This document shows, piece by piece, positions 17,038 to 25,790 of a DNA stretch of 64,000 nt. The notes under the pieces are model-generated. The model made no database searches and was not told the DNA's origin. It saw only the letters and a program-made list of their open reading frames with translations. The stretch spans positions 140,545-204,544 of the forward strand of contig NZ_MVOC01000035.1 of assembly GCF_002043095.1 (NCBI RefSeq), written 5' to 3'. The translations under genes were made by a program, and so were the position numbers. Origin of the DNA: Mycobacterium sp. AT1 (lineage in GTDB: Bacteria > Actinomycetota > Actinomycetes > Mycobacteriales > Mycobacteriaceae). Numbering within the stretch: position 1 is the first letter of the stretch; each line of letters opens with the position of its first letter.

Positions 17038-18092
17038 GGCGACTTCGGCCTAATCACCATGCGCTCGGAAATGAATCCACGCAGGTAGTCGGCGAGGCTG
17101 TCCGGCAGCTTGCCTGGCTGGAAGTAGGTGTCCAGCAGGACCTCGGAGAGCGTGGCGGGGGGCAAGCCGTAGAGGTTGATGTTGAAGCCCGGGCCGTTGC
17201 CGACGACCTCGCCGAGTGCGGTGGCGTACGGGGGCAGCCTGCGAAGTGCCTCGCCGATGTGCTCCTTGCGCTCGAGCAGGTTGTCCAGCACGGCGTTCAA
17301 CTTCTGCAGGGCAGGCGCGAACTCGCGCTTGTTGTCGGCGACGAAGCCCGAGAGTTGTTCGGAGACGGCCTGAATCCCGCCGATCAGATTGCTCAACGCC
17401 TGGCGCTTCTCGTCGAGTGCGGCGAACAGCAGGTTCCCGTCGGTGATCAACTGGTTGACCTGACCGGAGCGCTGCGCGAGGGTGTCGGACACCTTCTTGG
17501 CATGGGCGAGCAGTTGTTCGAGCGCCTCGTCGCGCTTGTTGATGCTGCGGGACAGATCGGTGACGCCGTCCAGCGCCCCGCGCAACTGTGGGGTCGCGTC
17601 GCGCAACGTGTCGGTCAGCACCTGAAGGGCCTGCTCGAACTTGGGCTTGTCGAGTTCGCCCGCGTTCTGGCCGAGGTCCTGCAGCGCGGTGTTCAGTGTG
17701 TAGGGAGTAGTGGTGCGGCCCAACGGAATCATCGTCGTGCTGCCCGATCCCTTCGGGGTCACCGAGAGGGACTTCTGGCCGAGCACCGTATCGGTCTTGA
17801 TCGCCACCAGGGACTGGTCGCCGACGCGCACCTTTCGGTCCGCGGTGAACTTCACCAGAGCCGAGTCGCCGGCGAGCTCGACCGAGTTGACCTTGCCGAC
17901 CTTGATGCCCGACACGTTGACGTCGTTGCCGGGGGTGATGCCGCCTGCGTCGGTGAAGTACGCCTCGTAGTTCTTGCCCTGCGGCAAGAACGGAAGGCCG
18001 GTGTAGCCGAAGGAGACCAGCACCAGGCACGCCACCAGGGTGATGCCGAAGACACCGGTGCGTACGGGGTTGCTCTCGCCGGGTCTAGCCAT
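17034..18092 (-). CDS. mce4C: Mce4C, Mce-family subunit of the sterol importer
   Basis: This is a 352-residue Mce protein. The membrane anchor lies at about 12-32, then the MCE domain (TPGNDVNVSGIKVGKVNSVELAGD) and a helical region containing the 'QRSGQVNQLITDGNLLFAAL' type repeat common to the family. It lacks a Pro-rich tail. It overlaps mce4B by 8 bp and mce4D by 4 bp, so translation is coupled along the operon. Confidence 0.95.
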   Translation of the reverse strand: MARPGESNPVRTGVFGITLVACLVLVSFGYTGLPFLPQGKNYEAYFTDAGGITPGNDVNVSGIKVGKVNSVELAGDSALVKFTADRKVRVGDQSLVAIKTDTVLGQKSLSVTPKGSGSTTMIPLGRTTTPYTLNTALQDLGQNAGELDKPKFEQALQVLTDTLRDATPQLRGALDGVTDLSRSINKRDEALEQLLAHAKKVSDTLAQRSGQVNQLITDGNLLFAALDEKRQALSNLIGGIQAVSEQLSGFVADNKREFAPALQKLNAVLDNLLERKEHIGEALRRLPPYATALGEVVGNGPGFNINLYGLPPATLSEVLLDTYFQPGKLPDSLADYLRGFISERMVIRPKSP

Positions 18093-19119
18093 TCTCCGAG
18101 CACCTCCCCTTGGTCGGATCGGACGGACCGCCGAACGGAATCAGGATGTCGCTGCCCGCAGGTCCGTTGATCTTCATCCGGATCGAGCAGTAGTAGATGT
18201 TGAAGAACGATCCGTACGCGCCAAGGGCGTTGAGCCGCAGGTAATTCTCCGCCAGCGGCTCGATGACCTTGTTGACGTCGGCCTTGCGCTCGTCGAGTCG
18301 CTGCGCCAACGGCCGGAGGTTCTCGACGACACCCTGGATGGGGCGGCGACCCGTTTGCAGCAGATCCGTCAGATCGTTGGTGGCGGACGCCAACGGCGGA
18401 ATGGCGCCCGCGACGGGATCGCGATTCTCCGCCAGCCCGGTGATGAGCTGCTGCAACTGGTCGACGGCCGCGTTGAACTGCGCGCCCTTCTCGTCGACCG
18501 TGCCGAGCACGGCGTTGAGGTTGTTGATGGTGTCGCCGATCAGCTGGTCACGAGCGGCGAGGTTCTGGGTGAACGACGACGTGGTGGCGAGCAGGGTCGA
18601 GAGCGATCCGCCCTGTCCCTGAAGCAGTTCGATGACGGCGTTGCTGACCTCGTTGACCTTGCTGCCGTCGAGGCCCTTGAGCACGGGCCGAAGTCCGCCG
18701 AGCAGTGCGTCGAGGTCCAGTGCGGGTTCGGTGTTCGCCGTCCCGATGGTCGCGCCCGCCGGGAGCTTGCGCAGATCACCGGGGCCCGAGGTGATTTCGA
18801 GGTAGCGGTCACCGACGAGGTTCTGGTAGCGGACGAGGGCCCTCGTCGAGGTGTAGAGCTGATAGCGGCCGTCGACGTCGAACGCCACGTCGACGGTGTT
18901 GTCGGGATTGAGCTCGACGGACTTCACCGAACCCACCGGCACACCGGCGATCCGGACGTCCTGACCCGCCTTGAGACGCGAGGCCTCGGTGAACGTGGCG
19001 TGGAAGCTGTTGCCCGACCCAAAGCGGAACTGCCCGAAGACGACTACCAGACCCGCCGCCACCAACAACATGGCGACGGTGAAGATGCTGACGTAGACCA
19101 CCGTCTTGTCCGTCTTCAT
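18085..19119 (-). CDS. mce4B: Mce4B, Mce-family subunit of the sterol importer
   Basis: This is a 344-residue Mce protein with an anchor at about 7-28, an MCE domain (LKAGQDVRIAGVPVGSVKSVELNPD) and a helical tail region. The C-terminus keeps the family 'YGSFFNIYYCSIRMKINGP' segment, including the conserved cysteine. It starts immediately (0 bp gap) after the mce4A stop. It corresponds to Rv3498c. Confidence 0.95.
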   Translation of the reverse strand: MKTDKTVVYVSIFTVAMLLVAAGLVVVFGQFRFGSGNSFHATFTEASRLKAGQDVRIAGVPVGSVKSVELNPDNTVDVAFDVDGRYQLYTSTRALVRYQNLVGDRYLEITSGPGDLRKLPAGATIGTANTEPALDLDALLGGLRPVLKGLDGSKVNEVSNAVIELLQGQGGSLSTLLATTSSFTQNLAARDQLIGDTINNLNAVLGTVDEKGAQFNAAVDQLQQLITGLAENRDPVAGAIPPLASATNDLTDLLQTGRRPIQGVVENLRPLAQRLDERKADVNKVIEPLAENYLRLNALGAYGSFFNIYYCSIRMKINGPAGSDILIPFGGPSDPTKGRCSENG

Positions 19120-20316
19120 CTAGAAGTCGTCCCTTTCCGCGTAAGCGCCGTGGAACAGGAACTGCAACGTCGACGGTGCGTCGAACTGCAGTTCGGTGTT
19201 GGGCTGGTAGGGAATGTAGGCGTTGTCGGTGACGAGGAAGGGTGGCCGATACCACGAACCGCCGTATTGCTTGCTCGGAATGTTGGGCAGCCCACGGCAA
19301 TTGGGACCGCCCGAGGCATTCACCATCGGCAGGCTCTCGGGGTAGGTGTAGGCGGGAGCGCCCGGCAGGAAGTTCGACGCGACGAACAGGCCGGGACGAA
19401 TGCCACCGATCACCGGCGCGAACGTGTCGACGGCCTGGGCGACGCCCCTGAGCACACAGCCCAGTTCCGGCGAGTAGTCACCGAGGACCTTCAGCGGCGC
19501 GCGCAGCCGCTGCACGGCTGCGATCAAGTCTTCGGCCCCGGGTTGCAGGGTGGCGGTGCCGTTGTTCGCCAACCCGGTGGCGGCCAGCAAGGTCGCGTTC
19601 AGGTTGTCCTGCTGGTCGACGACGGTCTTGCTGATCGTCGGCGTGTTCTCGAACACCGTGACCAGGTCGGGGGCGGCGTCGGCATAGACGTTTCCGACGA
19701 CGCCGGTCTTCTGGAAGACCTCTTGCAGCTGGGGCAGCTTTGGATTGAATTGCTGCAGATAGTAATTGAGCCCCGCGAGCGTGGCGCCTAGATCGTCGCC
19801 GTTGCCGCGCACGCCCTCGCCGAGCGCGCTCAGCGTGGCGTTGAGGTTGACCGGGTCGACCTTCTGCAGGGTGTTTGTCAGCGACTGGAAGAGAGTGTTG
19901 ACCTCGAGCTGCACGTCGGGTGCGTTCACCTGCGCGCCGGGGCGCAGCGAGCCGCCCTTCGGCTCCTCGGGTGTCAGGAATTCCACTGCCTTGGCCCCGA
20001 AGACCGTGGTGCCTGCGATGCGCACCTTCGCGTTCGACGGGATGAACTTCAGCTGACTGCTGTCCATGGCCAGCGTCAACTTGGCCTGTTCGCCCGCGTA
20101 CTCGATGGATTCGACCTTGCCGATCTGAATGCCGCGGTACTTCACCTTGGCGTCGGTCTCCATCACCAGGCCGGCGCGCGGCGCGGTCACGGTCACCTTG
20201 TCGGTGCGGGTGAACGCCGCCGTGTACGAGAGGTAGGTGAAGACGACGGCCGCCAGCATGACAGCCGCGAGGATCGCAGCGGCGATCCTCACATGACTGC
20301 GCTTGGCGTCACCCAT
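19120..20316 (-). CDS. mce4A: Mce4A, Mce-family subunit of the sterol importer
   Basis: This is a 398-residue Mce protein and the first of six. The membrane anchor is at about 10-32 and the MCE domain at about 40-120 (VMETDAKVKYRGIQIGKVESIEYAG). The helical region ends in a Cys-containing segment (GPNCRGLPN) and an aromatic C-terminus. In M. tuberculosis Mce4A is part of the cholesterol importer needed for growth on sterol. It follows yrbE4B by 12 bp. Confidence 0.95.
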   Translation of the reverse strand: MGDAKRSHVRIAAAILAAVMLAAVVFTYLSYTAAFTRTDKVTVTAPRAGLVMETDAKVKYRGIQIGKVESIEYAGEQAKLTLAMDSSQLKFIPSNAKVRIAGTTVFGAKAVEFLTPEEPKGGSLRPGAQVNAPDVQLEVNTLFQSLTNTLQKVDPVNLNATLSALGEGVRGNGDDLGATLAGLNYYLQQFNPKLPQLQEVFQKTGVVGNVYADAAPDLVTVFENTPTISKTVVDQQDNLNATLLAATGLANNGTATLQPGAEDLIAAVQRLRAPLKVLGDYSPELGCVLRGVAQAVDTFAPVIGGIRPGLFVASNFLPGAPAYTYPESLPMVNASGGPNCRGLPNIPSKQYGGSWYRPPFLVTDNAYIPYQPNTELQFDAPSTLQFLFHGAYAERDDF

Positions 20317-20328
20317 CTCGCGACCCGC

Positions 20329-21171
20329 CTATCCGGACAAGTTGAAGTTGCCCGACGCGCCGTACGCGGCCAGGGAGATGAACAAGGTAATGGTGACCAC
20401 GACGATGAGCGAGGTCCGGACGGCCTGACCGACGGCGATCCCGACGCCGACGGGTCCGCCGGATGCGTTGTAGCCGTAGTACGTATGCACCAGCATCACC
20501 GCTATCGACATGACGATGGCCTGAAGGAAGGACCACAGCAGGTCGGTCGGCACCAGGAACGTGTTGAAGTAGTGGTCGTAGAGTCCCGCCGACTGCCCGT
20601 TGATGAACACCGTCGTGAAGCGCGCGGCGAAGAACGCCGCCAGCACCGACAGCGAGTACAGCGGGACGATCGCGATGAGTCCCGCGATGATCCGCGTCGA
20701 CACCAGGTAGGACACCGAGTGCACCGCCATCGCCTCGACGGCGTCGATCTCCTCGGCGACGCGCATGGCGCCCAATTGGGCGGTGGTGCCTGCGCCGATC
20801 GTCGCGGCGAGGGCGATGCCCGCGATCACCGGAGCCACGATGCGCACGTTGAGGAACGCGGAGAGGAAGCCGGTCAGGGCTTCGATGCCGATGTTGCCGA
20901 GCGACGAATAGCCCTGGACCGCAATGACACCACCGGAGGCCAACGTCAGGAACGCGGCGACGCCGACGGTGCCGCCGATCATGACGAGGGCGCCGGCGCC
21001 CATCGTCATCTCGGCGATGAGGCGGATGGTCTCCTTGCGATAGCGGGTCAGCGCGTTGGGGATGTAGCGCACGGACTCGCCGTAGAAGAGCGCCTGCTCC
21101 CCCACGGTGTCGATGGCCTTTGGCACGCCTCGGAAGAACCGGCGGATGCGGAGTGTCGCGTCGTAACTCAC
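20329..21171 (-). CDS. yrbE4B: YrbE4B permease of the Mce4 importer
   Basis: This is a 280-residue MlaE/YrbE permease with about six membrane helices; the conserved EQxxG loop lies in ALTGFLS...RIVAPVIAGIALAATIGAG...EEIDAVEAMAV. With YrbE4A it forms the membrane channel energised by the ATPase MceG, encoded elsewhere. The GTG at 21171 is chosen because it shares one base with the yrbE4A stop (TAGTG) and gives the length of the M. tuberculosis protein. Longer in-frame starts lie inside yrbE4A. Confidence 0.95.
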   Translation of the reverse strand: MSYDATLRIRRFFRGVPKAIDTVGEQALFYGESVRYIPNALTRYRKETIRLIAEMTMGAGALVMIGGTVGVAAFLTLASGGVIAVQGYSSLGNIGIEALTGFLSAFLNVRIVAPVIAGIALAATIGAGTTAQLGAMRVAEEIDAVEAMAVHSVSYLVSTRIIAGLIAIVPLYSLSVLAAFFAARFTTVFINGQSAGLYDHYFNTFLVPTDLLWSFLQAIVMSIAVMLVHTYYGYNASGGPVGVGIAVGQAVRTSLIVVVTITLFISLAAYGASGNFNLSG

Positions 21172-21935
21172 TATCGGGCCAGCACTCTCACGCCGACTGC
21201 CGTCAGGATCACGTTGATCACGAACAGACAGATGAAGGCATAGACGACGGTCTCGTTGACGGCGACGCCGACACCCTTGGGCCCGCCCTTGACCGTCAAT
21301 CCGCGGTAGCACCCGACCAGGCCGGCCATCAGACCGAACAGGAGCGCCTTGAACATGGCGAGCACCAGTTCGCCAAGCCCGGTGAGGATGGTGAGTCCGT
21401 TGATGAAGGCGCCGGGGTTGACGCCCTGAAGGAAGACGGAGAACACGTAGCCGCCTGCGATGCCGATGGCGCAGACGAGACCGTTGAGCAGCAGCGCCAC
21501 CAGGGTCGACGCCAGCACCCGGGGGACTACGAGACGCTGGATCGGGTCGATGCCGAGCACGCGCATCGCGTCGATCTCTTCGCGGATGGTGCGGGCGCCG
21601 AGGTCCGCGCAGATCGCGGTGGCGCCTGCGCCGGCCACGACGAGCACCGTCACCACCGGGCCGAGCTGCGTGATGGTGCCGAAAGCGGTGCCCGCGCCGG
21701 AGAGGTCGGCCGCGCCGAGCTCACGAAGCAGGATGTTGAGCGTGAACGCCACCAGAACCGTGAACGGGATGGCGACCAGCAGCGTCGGAACCAGCGAGAC
21801 GCGCGCGATCATCCACGTTTGATCGAGGAATTCCCGGAACTGGAAGGGCCTGCGGAAGACCTTGACGAAGGTGTCCAGTGACATTTCGAAGAATCCGCCA
21901 ACGGCCCGCGCCGGAGCCGTCAGCTGTTCCTTCAA
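21171..21935 (-). CDS. yrbE4A: YrbE4A permease of the Mce4 importer
   Basis: This is the first gene of the mce4 operon, a 254-residue MlaE/YrbE permease. Its core (VVTVLVVAGAGATAICADLGARTIREEIDAMRVLGIDPIQRLVVPRVLAS) is nearly identical to M. tuberculosis YrbE4A as I recall it. The TTG at 21935 has GGAG about 8 nt upstream and gives the same length as that protein. A TTG at 22010 would add 25 residues with no family counterpart. It is transcribed from the 260-bp region that carries two KstR-type operators, and hsd4A lies upstream on the same strand. Confidence 0.93.
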   Translation of the reverse strand: MKEQLTAPARAVGGFFEMSLDTFVKVFRRPFQFREFLDQTWMIARVSLVPTLLVAIPFTVLVAFTLNILLRELGAADLSGAGTAFGTITQLGPVVTVLVVAGAGATAICADLGARTIREEIDAMRVLGIDPIQRLVVPRVLASTLVALLLNGLVCAIGIAGGYVFSVFLQGVNPGAFINGLTILTGLGELVLAMFKALLFGLMAGLVGCYRGLTVKGGPKGVGVAVNETVVYAFICLFVINVILTAVGVRVLAR

Positions 21936-22062
21936 CCTGGACTCCGTTCTCGGGTCGAGTGGTCGAAAATGCGGTGACGGCGAATAGTCAGTGACTACGA
22001 GCCGCGACAACCTTCCAACTACTCGGTTTAACGCCGCTCTTAGTGAGCCGGCTCATATTAAC

Positions 22063-22076
22063 TAGAACACGTTCGC
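22063..22076. promoter_or_regulatory. KstR-type operator upstream of mce4
   Basis: TAGAACACGTTCGC: the left half and GTTC of the right half match the KstR inverted repeat, with the outer right arm degenerate. It lies about 128 bp upstream of the chosen yrbE4A start and 53 bp from the longer alternative start. Confidence 0.8.
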
Positions 22077-22153
22077 AGTGTCAAAGAACCGCGATATCCG
22101 TCAGTATTGCCCTATCACTGCAGGTCAGAGCCACTGTGACATAGGTCATTCTG

Positions 22154-22167
22154 TAACGTGTTCTAGT
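22154..22167. promoter_or_regulatory. Second KstR-type operator between hsd4A and yrbE4A
   Basis: TAACGTGTTCTAGT read on the minus strand is ACTAGAACACGTTA, a good KstR half-palindrome pair with one weaker arm. Its centre is 91 bp from that of the site at 22063. It sits 29 bp downstream of the hsd4A stop, so it can only serve the mce4 promoter. Confidence 0.8.
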
Positions 22168-22195
22168 GGTCGCGACATGGTGACAACCAAGACTG

Positions 22196-23110
22196 TCAGT
22201 CTCGCGAGGACATCAGGGCATTGGCCGAGAAACCGAGCTCGGGATCGCGACCAGCAAAGTACTGGCTCATCGTCGAGCCGAGGTCGTCGGCAGCCCATGC
22301 GTCCGACCCCGCGGTGAAGTGCTTCTCGGCGGTCGGCGCCGCCACCAGCGTCACGGTTGGACCATAGACGATGAAGAGCTGTCCGTTCACCGCTTCCGAA
22401 GCCGGCGACGACAGGTACTGGACCAGCGTCACGACGTGCTCTGGCGACAGACCGTCGACCTTCCCGTCCTCGAGCGACGGGGCGTCGCCGAAGACGTCGG
22501 CCGTCATCGCCGTCCTGGCGCGCGGCGCGATCGCGTTGGCGCGCACGCCGTAACGCCCGAGTCCGCGCGCAGCCGTCAACGTCAACGAGGTGATGCCCGC
22601 CTTGGCCGCGCCGTAGTTGGCCTGACCCACCGGGCCTGCCAGGCCCGCCTCGGACGACGTGTTGACGAGACGGCCGTAGATCGTCCCGCCGTTTTCCTTG
22701 GCCTTCGCCCGCCAGTAGGTCGCAGCGTTGCGCGTCAGCAGGAAGTGACCGCGCAGATGGACGGCGATGACGGCGTCCCAGTCTTCGTCGGTCATGTTGA
22801 ACAACATCCGGTCGCGGGTGATCCCCGCGTTGTTCACCACGATCGACAGGCCACCGAGGCCGTCGGCGGTCGAAACCAACTCGTCGGCCGTGCTTCGCGC
22901 ACTGATGTCACCGGCGACGGCGACGCCCTTGGAGCCGACGGCGGCGATCTCGTCGAGCACGTCGGACTTGTCGAGCGCGCCGGCGATGTCGTTGACGACC
23001 ACCGTCGCACCGACTCTGGCCAAGCCGATCGCCTCGGCGCGGCCCAGGCCCGCGGCCGCGCCGGTAACCACCGCGACCAGTCCGGACAGATCCGTTGAGT
23101 CAGTCTGCAT
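22196..23110 (-). CDS. hsd4A: Steroid/acyl-CoA hydroxy dehydrogenase (Hsd4A-like SDR)
   Basis: This is a 304-residue SDR, the positional equivalent of Rv3502c (hsd4A). The family acts as a 17-beta-hydroxysteroid or 3-hydroxyacyl-CoA dehydrogenase in sterol side-chain beta-oxidation. TGAAAGLG is the cofactor motif, NNAGITRD the following loop, and YGAAK the catalytic Tyr/Lys. A C-terminal extension (about 255-304) goes beyond the SDR core. ATG 23110 is chosen; GTG at 23116 adds two residues. The frame stays open upstream through fdxD, but that is another gene. It is 19 bp downstream of fdxD on the same strand, so both share the KstR-controlled promoter. Confidence 0.92.
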   Translation of the reverse strand: MQTDSTDLSGLVAVVTGAAAGLGRAEAIGLARVGATVVVNDIAGALDKSDVLDEIAAVGSKGVAVAGDISARSTADELVSTADGLGGLSIVVNNAGITRDRMLFNMTDEDWDAVIAVHLRGHFLLTRNAATYWRAKAKENGGTIYGRLVNTSSEAGLAGPVGQANYGAAKAGITSLTLTAARGLGRYGVRANAIAPRARTAMTADVFGDAPSLEDGKVDGLSPEHVVTLVQYLSSPASEAVNGQLFIVYGPTVTLVAAPTAEKHFTAGSDAWAADDLGSTMSQYFAGRDPELGFSANALMSSRD

Positions 23111-23129
23111 GCTCACTTTATGAATACCT

Positions 23130-23321
23130 CTAGTCCTTGCGAATGAGGGCTGCTCTTGGGCATTCGGCCACCGACTGCTCGGCCAGGTCCTCCTGGCCAT
23201 CCGGTACGGGGTCGGCCTTGATGACCGCGTAGTCCTCGTCGTCCAGATCGAACAGGTCCGGGGCAATACCCACGCATACCGCGTTGCCTTCACAGCGATC
23301 ACGATCGACTTCGACTCGCAT
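23130..23321 (-). CDS. fdxD: Small [3Fe-4S]-type ferredoxin (FdxD)
   Basis: This is a 63-residue ferredoxin. The cysteines are in RCEGNAVCVGIAP and, near the C-terminus, AECPRAAL. That is the C-x5-C...CP arrangement of single-cluster 3Fe-4S ferredoxins that feed P450s in actinobacteria. ATG 23321 has a strong GAGGAGG Shine-Dalgarno 6 nt upstream. It may donate electrons to CYP142 or another sterol P450, although KshA normally uses its own reductase KshB. It corresponds to Rv3503c and is divergent from fadE26 across a KstR-type operator. Confidence 0.92.
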   Translation of the reverse strand: MRVEVDRDRCEGNAVCVGIAPDLFDLDDEDYAVIKADPVPDGQEDLAEQSVAECPRAALIRKD

Positions 23322-23395
23322 CAACAACCTCCTCGAAACCCGCGCGGATCTCCGCCCGGCGTCGGATCAGAATAACCGTGCCTGGATTCCAAGAC

Positions 23396-23409
23396 TAGAA
23401 CGTGTTACA
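23396..23409. promoter_or_regulatory. KstR-type operator between fdxD and fadE26
   Basis: TAGAACGTGTTACA matches the KstR inverted repeat with one degenerate outer arm. It sits in the divergent region, 75 bp from the fdxD start and 57 bp from fadE26, so it probably controls both directions. Confidence 0.85.
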
Positions 23410-23465
23410 ACCGGGGAGGACCATGGGTCCCCCAGACCTGAGCGGACACAGTGAGGACAGCAGCG

Positions 23466-24647
23466 ATGCGGATCGGCTACAGCCCCGAGCAAGAGGAGTT
23501 GCGCCGCGAGTTGCGCTCGTACTTCACCAAGTTGATGACCCCCGAGCGCGCCGAGGCGCTCAGCGCGGGCGACGGCGGCGAGATGGGTCGCGGCAGCGTG
23601 TACCGCGACACCGTGGCACAGATGGGCAAGGACGGCTGGCTGACGCTCTCGTGGCCCAAGGAATTTGGCGGGCAGGCACGGCCGCCGATGGACGGGCTGA
23701 TCTTCAACGACGAGGCGTCGATCGCCAACGTGCCCGTGCCGTTCCTGACGATCAACAGCGTCGCGCCGACGATCATGCACTTCGGCTCAGACGAGCAGAA
23801 GAGTTTCTTCCTGCCGAAGATCGCCGCCGGTGAACTGCACTTCTCCATCGGCTACTCCGAGCCCGGTGCCGGGACCGACCTGGCCGCACTGCGGACCACC
23901 GCGGTGCGCGACGGCGACGACTACGTCATCAACGGTCAGAAGATGTGGACCAGCCTGATCGCCTACGCGGACTACGTGTGGCTCGCCGTCAGGACGAACC
24001 CCGAGGCCAAGAAGCACCGCGGCATCTCGATGCTGATCATGCCCACGACCGCCGAGGGTTTTTCGTGGACCCCGGTGCACACCATGTCGGGGGTGGACAC
24101 CAGCGCCACCTATTACCAGGACGTCCGCGTCCCGACGTCCGCCTTGGTCGGCGAGGAGAACGCCGGCTGGAAGCTGGTCACCAACCAGCTCAATCACGAA
24201 CGCGTGGCCCTGGTTTCGGCGCAGCCGATCTACTCGGCGCTCGACGGTGTCCGCGAATGGGCGCAGAACACCAAGAACGTGCACGGCAATCGGATCATCG
24301 ACTCGGAGTGGGTACAGCTGAACCTGGCCCGCGTGCACGCCAAGGCCGAGGTACTAAAGCTGATCAACTGGGAGCTCGCCTCGAGCGACGCCGCTCCCTC
24401 CCCCGCGGACGCGTCGGCGGCCAAGGTCTACGGCACCGAACTGGCCACCGAGGCCTACCGCCTGCTCATGGAGGTGCTCGGCACCGCCGCGACGTTGCGC
24501 ACCGACACTCCCGGCGCGCTGCTGCGCGGTCGGATCGAGCGCATGCACCGCTCCTGCCTGATCCTGACCTTCGGCGGCGGCACCAACGAGATTCAGCGCG
24601 ACATCATCGGCATGGTCGCCCTCGGCCTGCCCCGAGTGAATCGTTAA
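23466..24647 (+). CDS. fadE26: Acyl-CoA dehydrogenase subunit FadE26 (ChsE4)
   Basis: This is a 393-residue acyl-CoA dehydrogenase. In M. tuberculosis FadE26 and FadE27 form an alpha2-beta2 heterotetramer that dehydrogenates the C8/C5 sterol side-chain CoA thioester, with FAD bound at the subunit interface. Seen here are IGYSEPGAGTDLAALRTTA and FGGGTNEIQRDIIG, both FAD/substrate motifs. The ATG at 23466 follows GAGGAC; a GTG at 23451 would add five residues. It is followed by fadE27 after 10 bp. Confidence 0.94.
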   Translation: MRIGYSPEQEELRRELRSYFTKLMTPERAEALSAGDGGEMGRGSVYRDTVAQMGKDGWLTLSWPKEFGGQARPPMDGLIFNDEASIANVPVPFLTINSVAPTIMHFGSDEQKSFFLPKIAAGELHFSIGYSEPGAGTDLAALRTTAVRDGDDYVINGQKMWTSLIAYADYVWLAVRTNPEAKKHRGISMLIMPTTAEGFSWTPVHTMSGVDTSATYYQDVRVPTSALVGEENAGWKLVTNQLNHERVALVSAQPIYSALDGVREWAQNTKNVHGNRIIDSEWVQLNLARVHAKAEVLKLINWELASSDAAPSPADASAAKVYGTELATEAYRLLMEVLGTAATLRTDTPGALLRGRIERMHRSCLILTFGGGTNEIQRDIIGMVALGLPRVNR

Positions 24648-24657
24648 GGGACCCACC

Positions 24658-25755
24658 ATGGATTTTTCAACACCTGAGGCCGCCACCGATCTCGGCGGTC
24701 TCGCACGCTCCATCGTCGACGCGATCTGCACACCCGATCGTCAGCGCGAACTGGACAAGCAAGACGAGCGCTTCGACCGCGAGCTCTGGTCGAAGCTGGT
24801 CGACGCCGACGTCCTGTCCACCACCGCTCCAGAGTCTTTGGGCGGCGGCGGTTTTGGAGTTCTCGAGGAGACCGCGGTCTTGGTCGCCCTCGGACGCCAA
24901 ATCGCGGCGGTCCCCTACCTGGAGTCGGTCGTGCTCGCTGCGGGCGCCCTGGCGAAGTTCGGCTCGGAGTCCCTGCAACGTGATTGGGCGACGCCTGCGG
25001 TGGCTGGCGAGAAGATCCTGACGGTCGCCATGGACGGCGACATGGGCGAGGGCCCGGTACAGGCCCAGTCCGTCGACTCGGGTTACCGCCTCACCGGGTC
25101 GCGGGCGCTGGTCAGCTATGGGCCCGTCGCCGACGCCTTCCTGGTGCCCGCCGAGACCGGCTCGGGCACCCACGTCTTCCTCGTCTCGGCGTCCGACGAC
25201 GGGGTGTCGACGACGTCGCTCGACACCACCGGCCACGGCAGCGTCGGCCACCTCGACCTGCAGGGGGTCGAACTCGACGACAGCCGGCTGGTCGGTGGCG
25301 ACGAGGCGCTGTCCTGGCTGACCACCCGAGCCACCCTGGCACGCAGCGCCTTTCAACTCGGAGTGCTGGAGCGTGCCCTGGAGCTCACCGCGCAGTACGC
25401 CCGTGAGCGCGAGCAGTTCGACCGGCCCATCGGCAGCTTCCAAGCGGTCGGCCAACGGCTCGCCGACGGCTACATCGACATCAAGGGCCTACGGTTGACG
25501 GTGACTCAGGCGGCGTGGCGGTTGTCCGAGGATTTGCCTGCCGATCTCGAAGTCGGCACCGCTGCGTTCTGGGCGGCGGAGGCGGGCCATCGCGTGGCGC
25601 ACACCGCGGTCCACGTCCACGGCGGCGTCAGCATCGACGTCGACCACCCCGTGCATCGATACTTCCTCGCCGCCAAGCAGACGGAGTTCGCCGTCGGAGG
25701 GGCGACCGGTCAGCTGCTGCGCATCGGCCGCGAGTTGGCCGAGACGCCCGCCTGA
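24658..25755 (+). CDS. fadE27: Acyl-CoA dehydrogenase subunit FadE27 (ChsE5)
   Basis: This is a 365-residue acyl-CoA dehydrogenase-like subunit. It has the C-terminal helical bundle (ARSAFQLGVLERALELTAQYAREREQFDRPIGSFQAVGQRLAD) but is shorter and more divergent than FadE26. That is the rule for the second subunit of the heterotetrameric sterol enzymes. It lies 10 bp after fadE26 with an AAGGGA Shine-Dalgarno, so the two are co-translated. Confidence 0.93.
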   Translation: MDFSTPEAATDLGGLARSIVDAICTPDRQRELDKQDERFDRELWSKLVDADVLSTTAPESLGGGGFGVLEETAVLVALGRQIAAVPYLESVVLAAGALAKFGSESLQRDWATPAVAGEKILTVAMDGDMGEGPVQAQSVDSGYRLTGSRALVSYGPVADAFLVPAETGSGTHVFLVSASDDGVSTTSLDTTGHGSVGHLDLQGVELDDSRLVGGDEALSWLTTRATLARSAFQLGVLERALELTAQYAREREQFDRPIGSFQAVGQRLADGYIDIKGLRLTVTQAAWRLSEDLPADLEVGTAAFWAAEAGHRVAHTAVHVHGGVSIDVDHPVHRYFLAAKQTEFAVGGATGQLLRIGRELAETPA

Positions 25756-25790
25756 GAGTCCGGGCGAGCGAAGCGACGGGGAAGACACAG

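Noticed and set aside
18040..19791. 583-codon plus-strand open frame opposite mce4B and mce4A
   Set aside because: Low-complexity Arg/Glu/Gly translation; the minus-strand Mce proteins are complete and overlap normally.
22010..22110. Longer N-terminus for YrbE4A from TTG 22010
   Set aside because: The added 25 residues have no counterpart in the M. tuberculosis protein as I recall it, and the TTG at 21935 has a GGAG ribosome-binding site.
23945..25021. 358-codon frame inside fadE26/fadE27
   Set aside because: Different frame of two intact acyl-CoA dehydrogenase genes; Arg/His-rich shadow.
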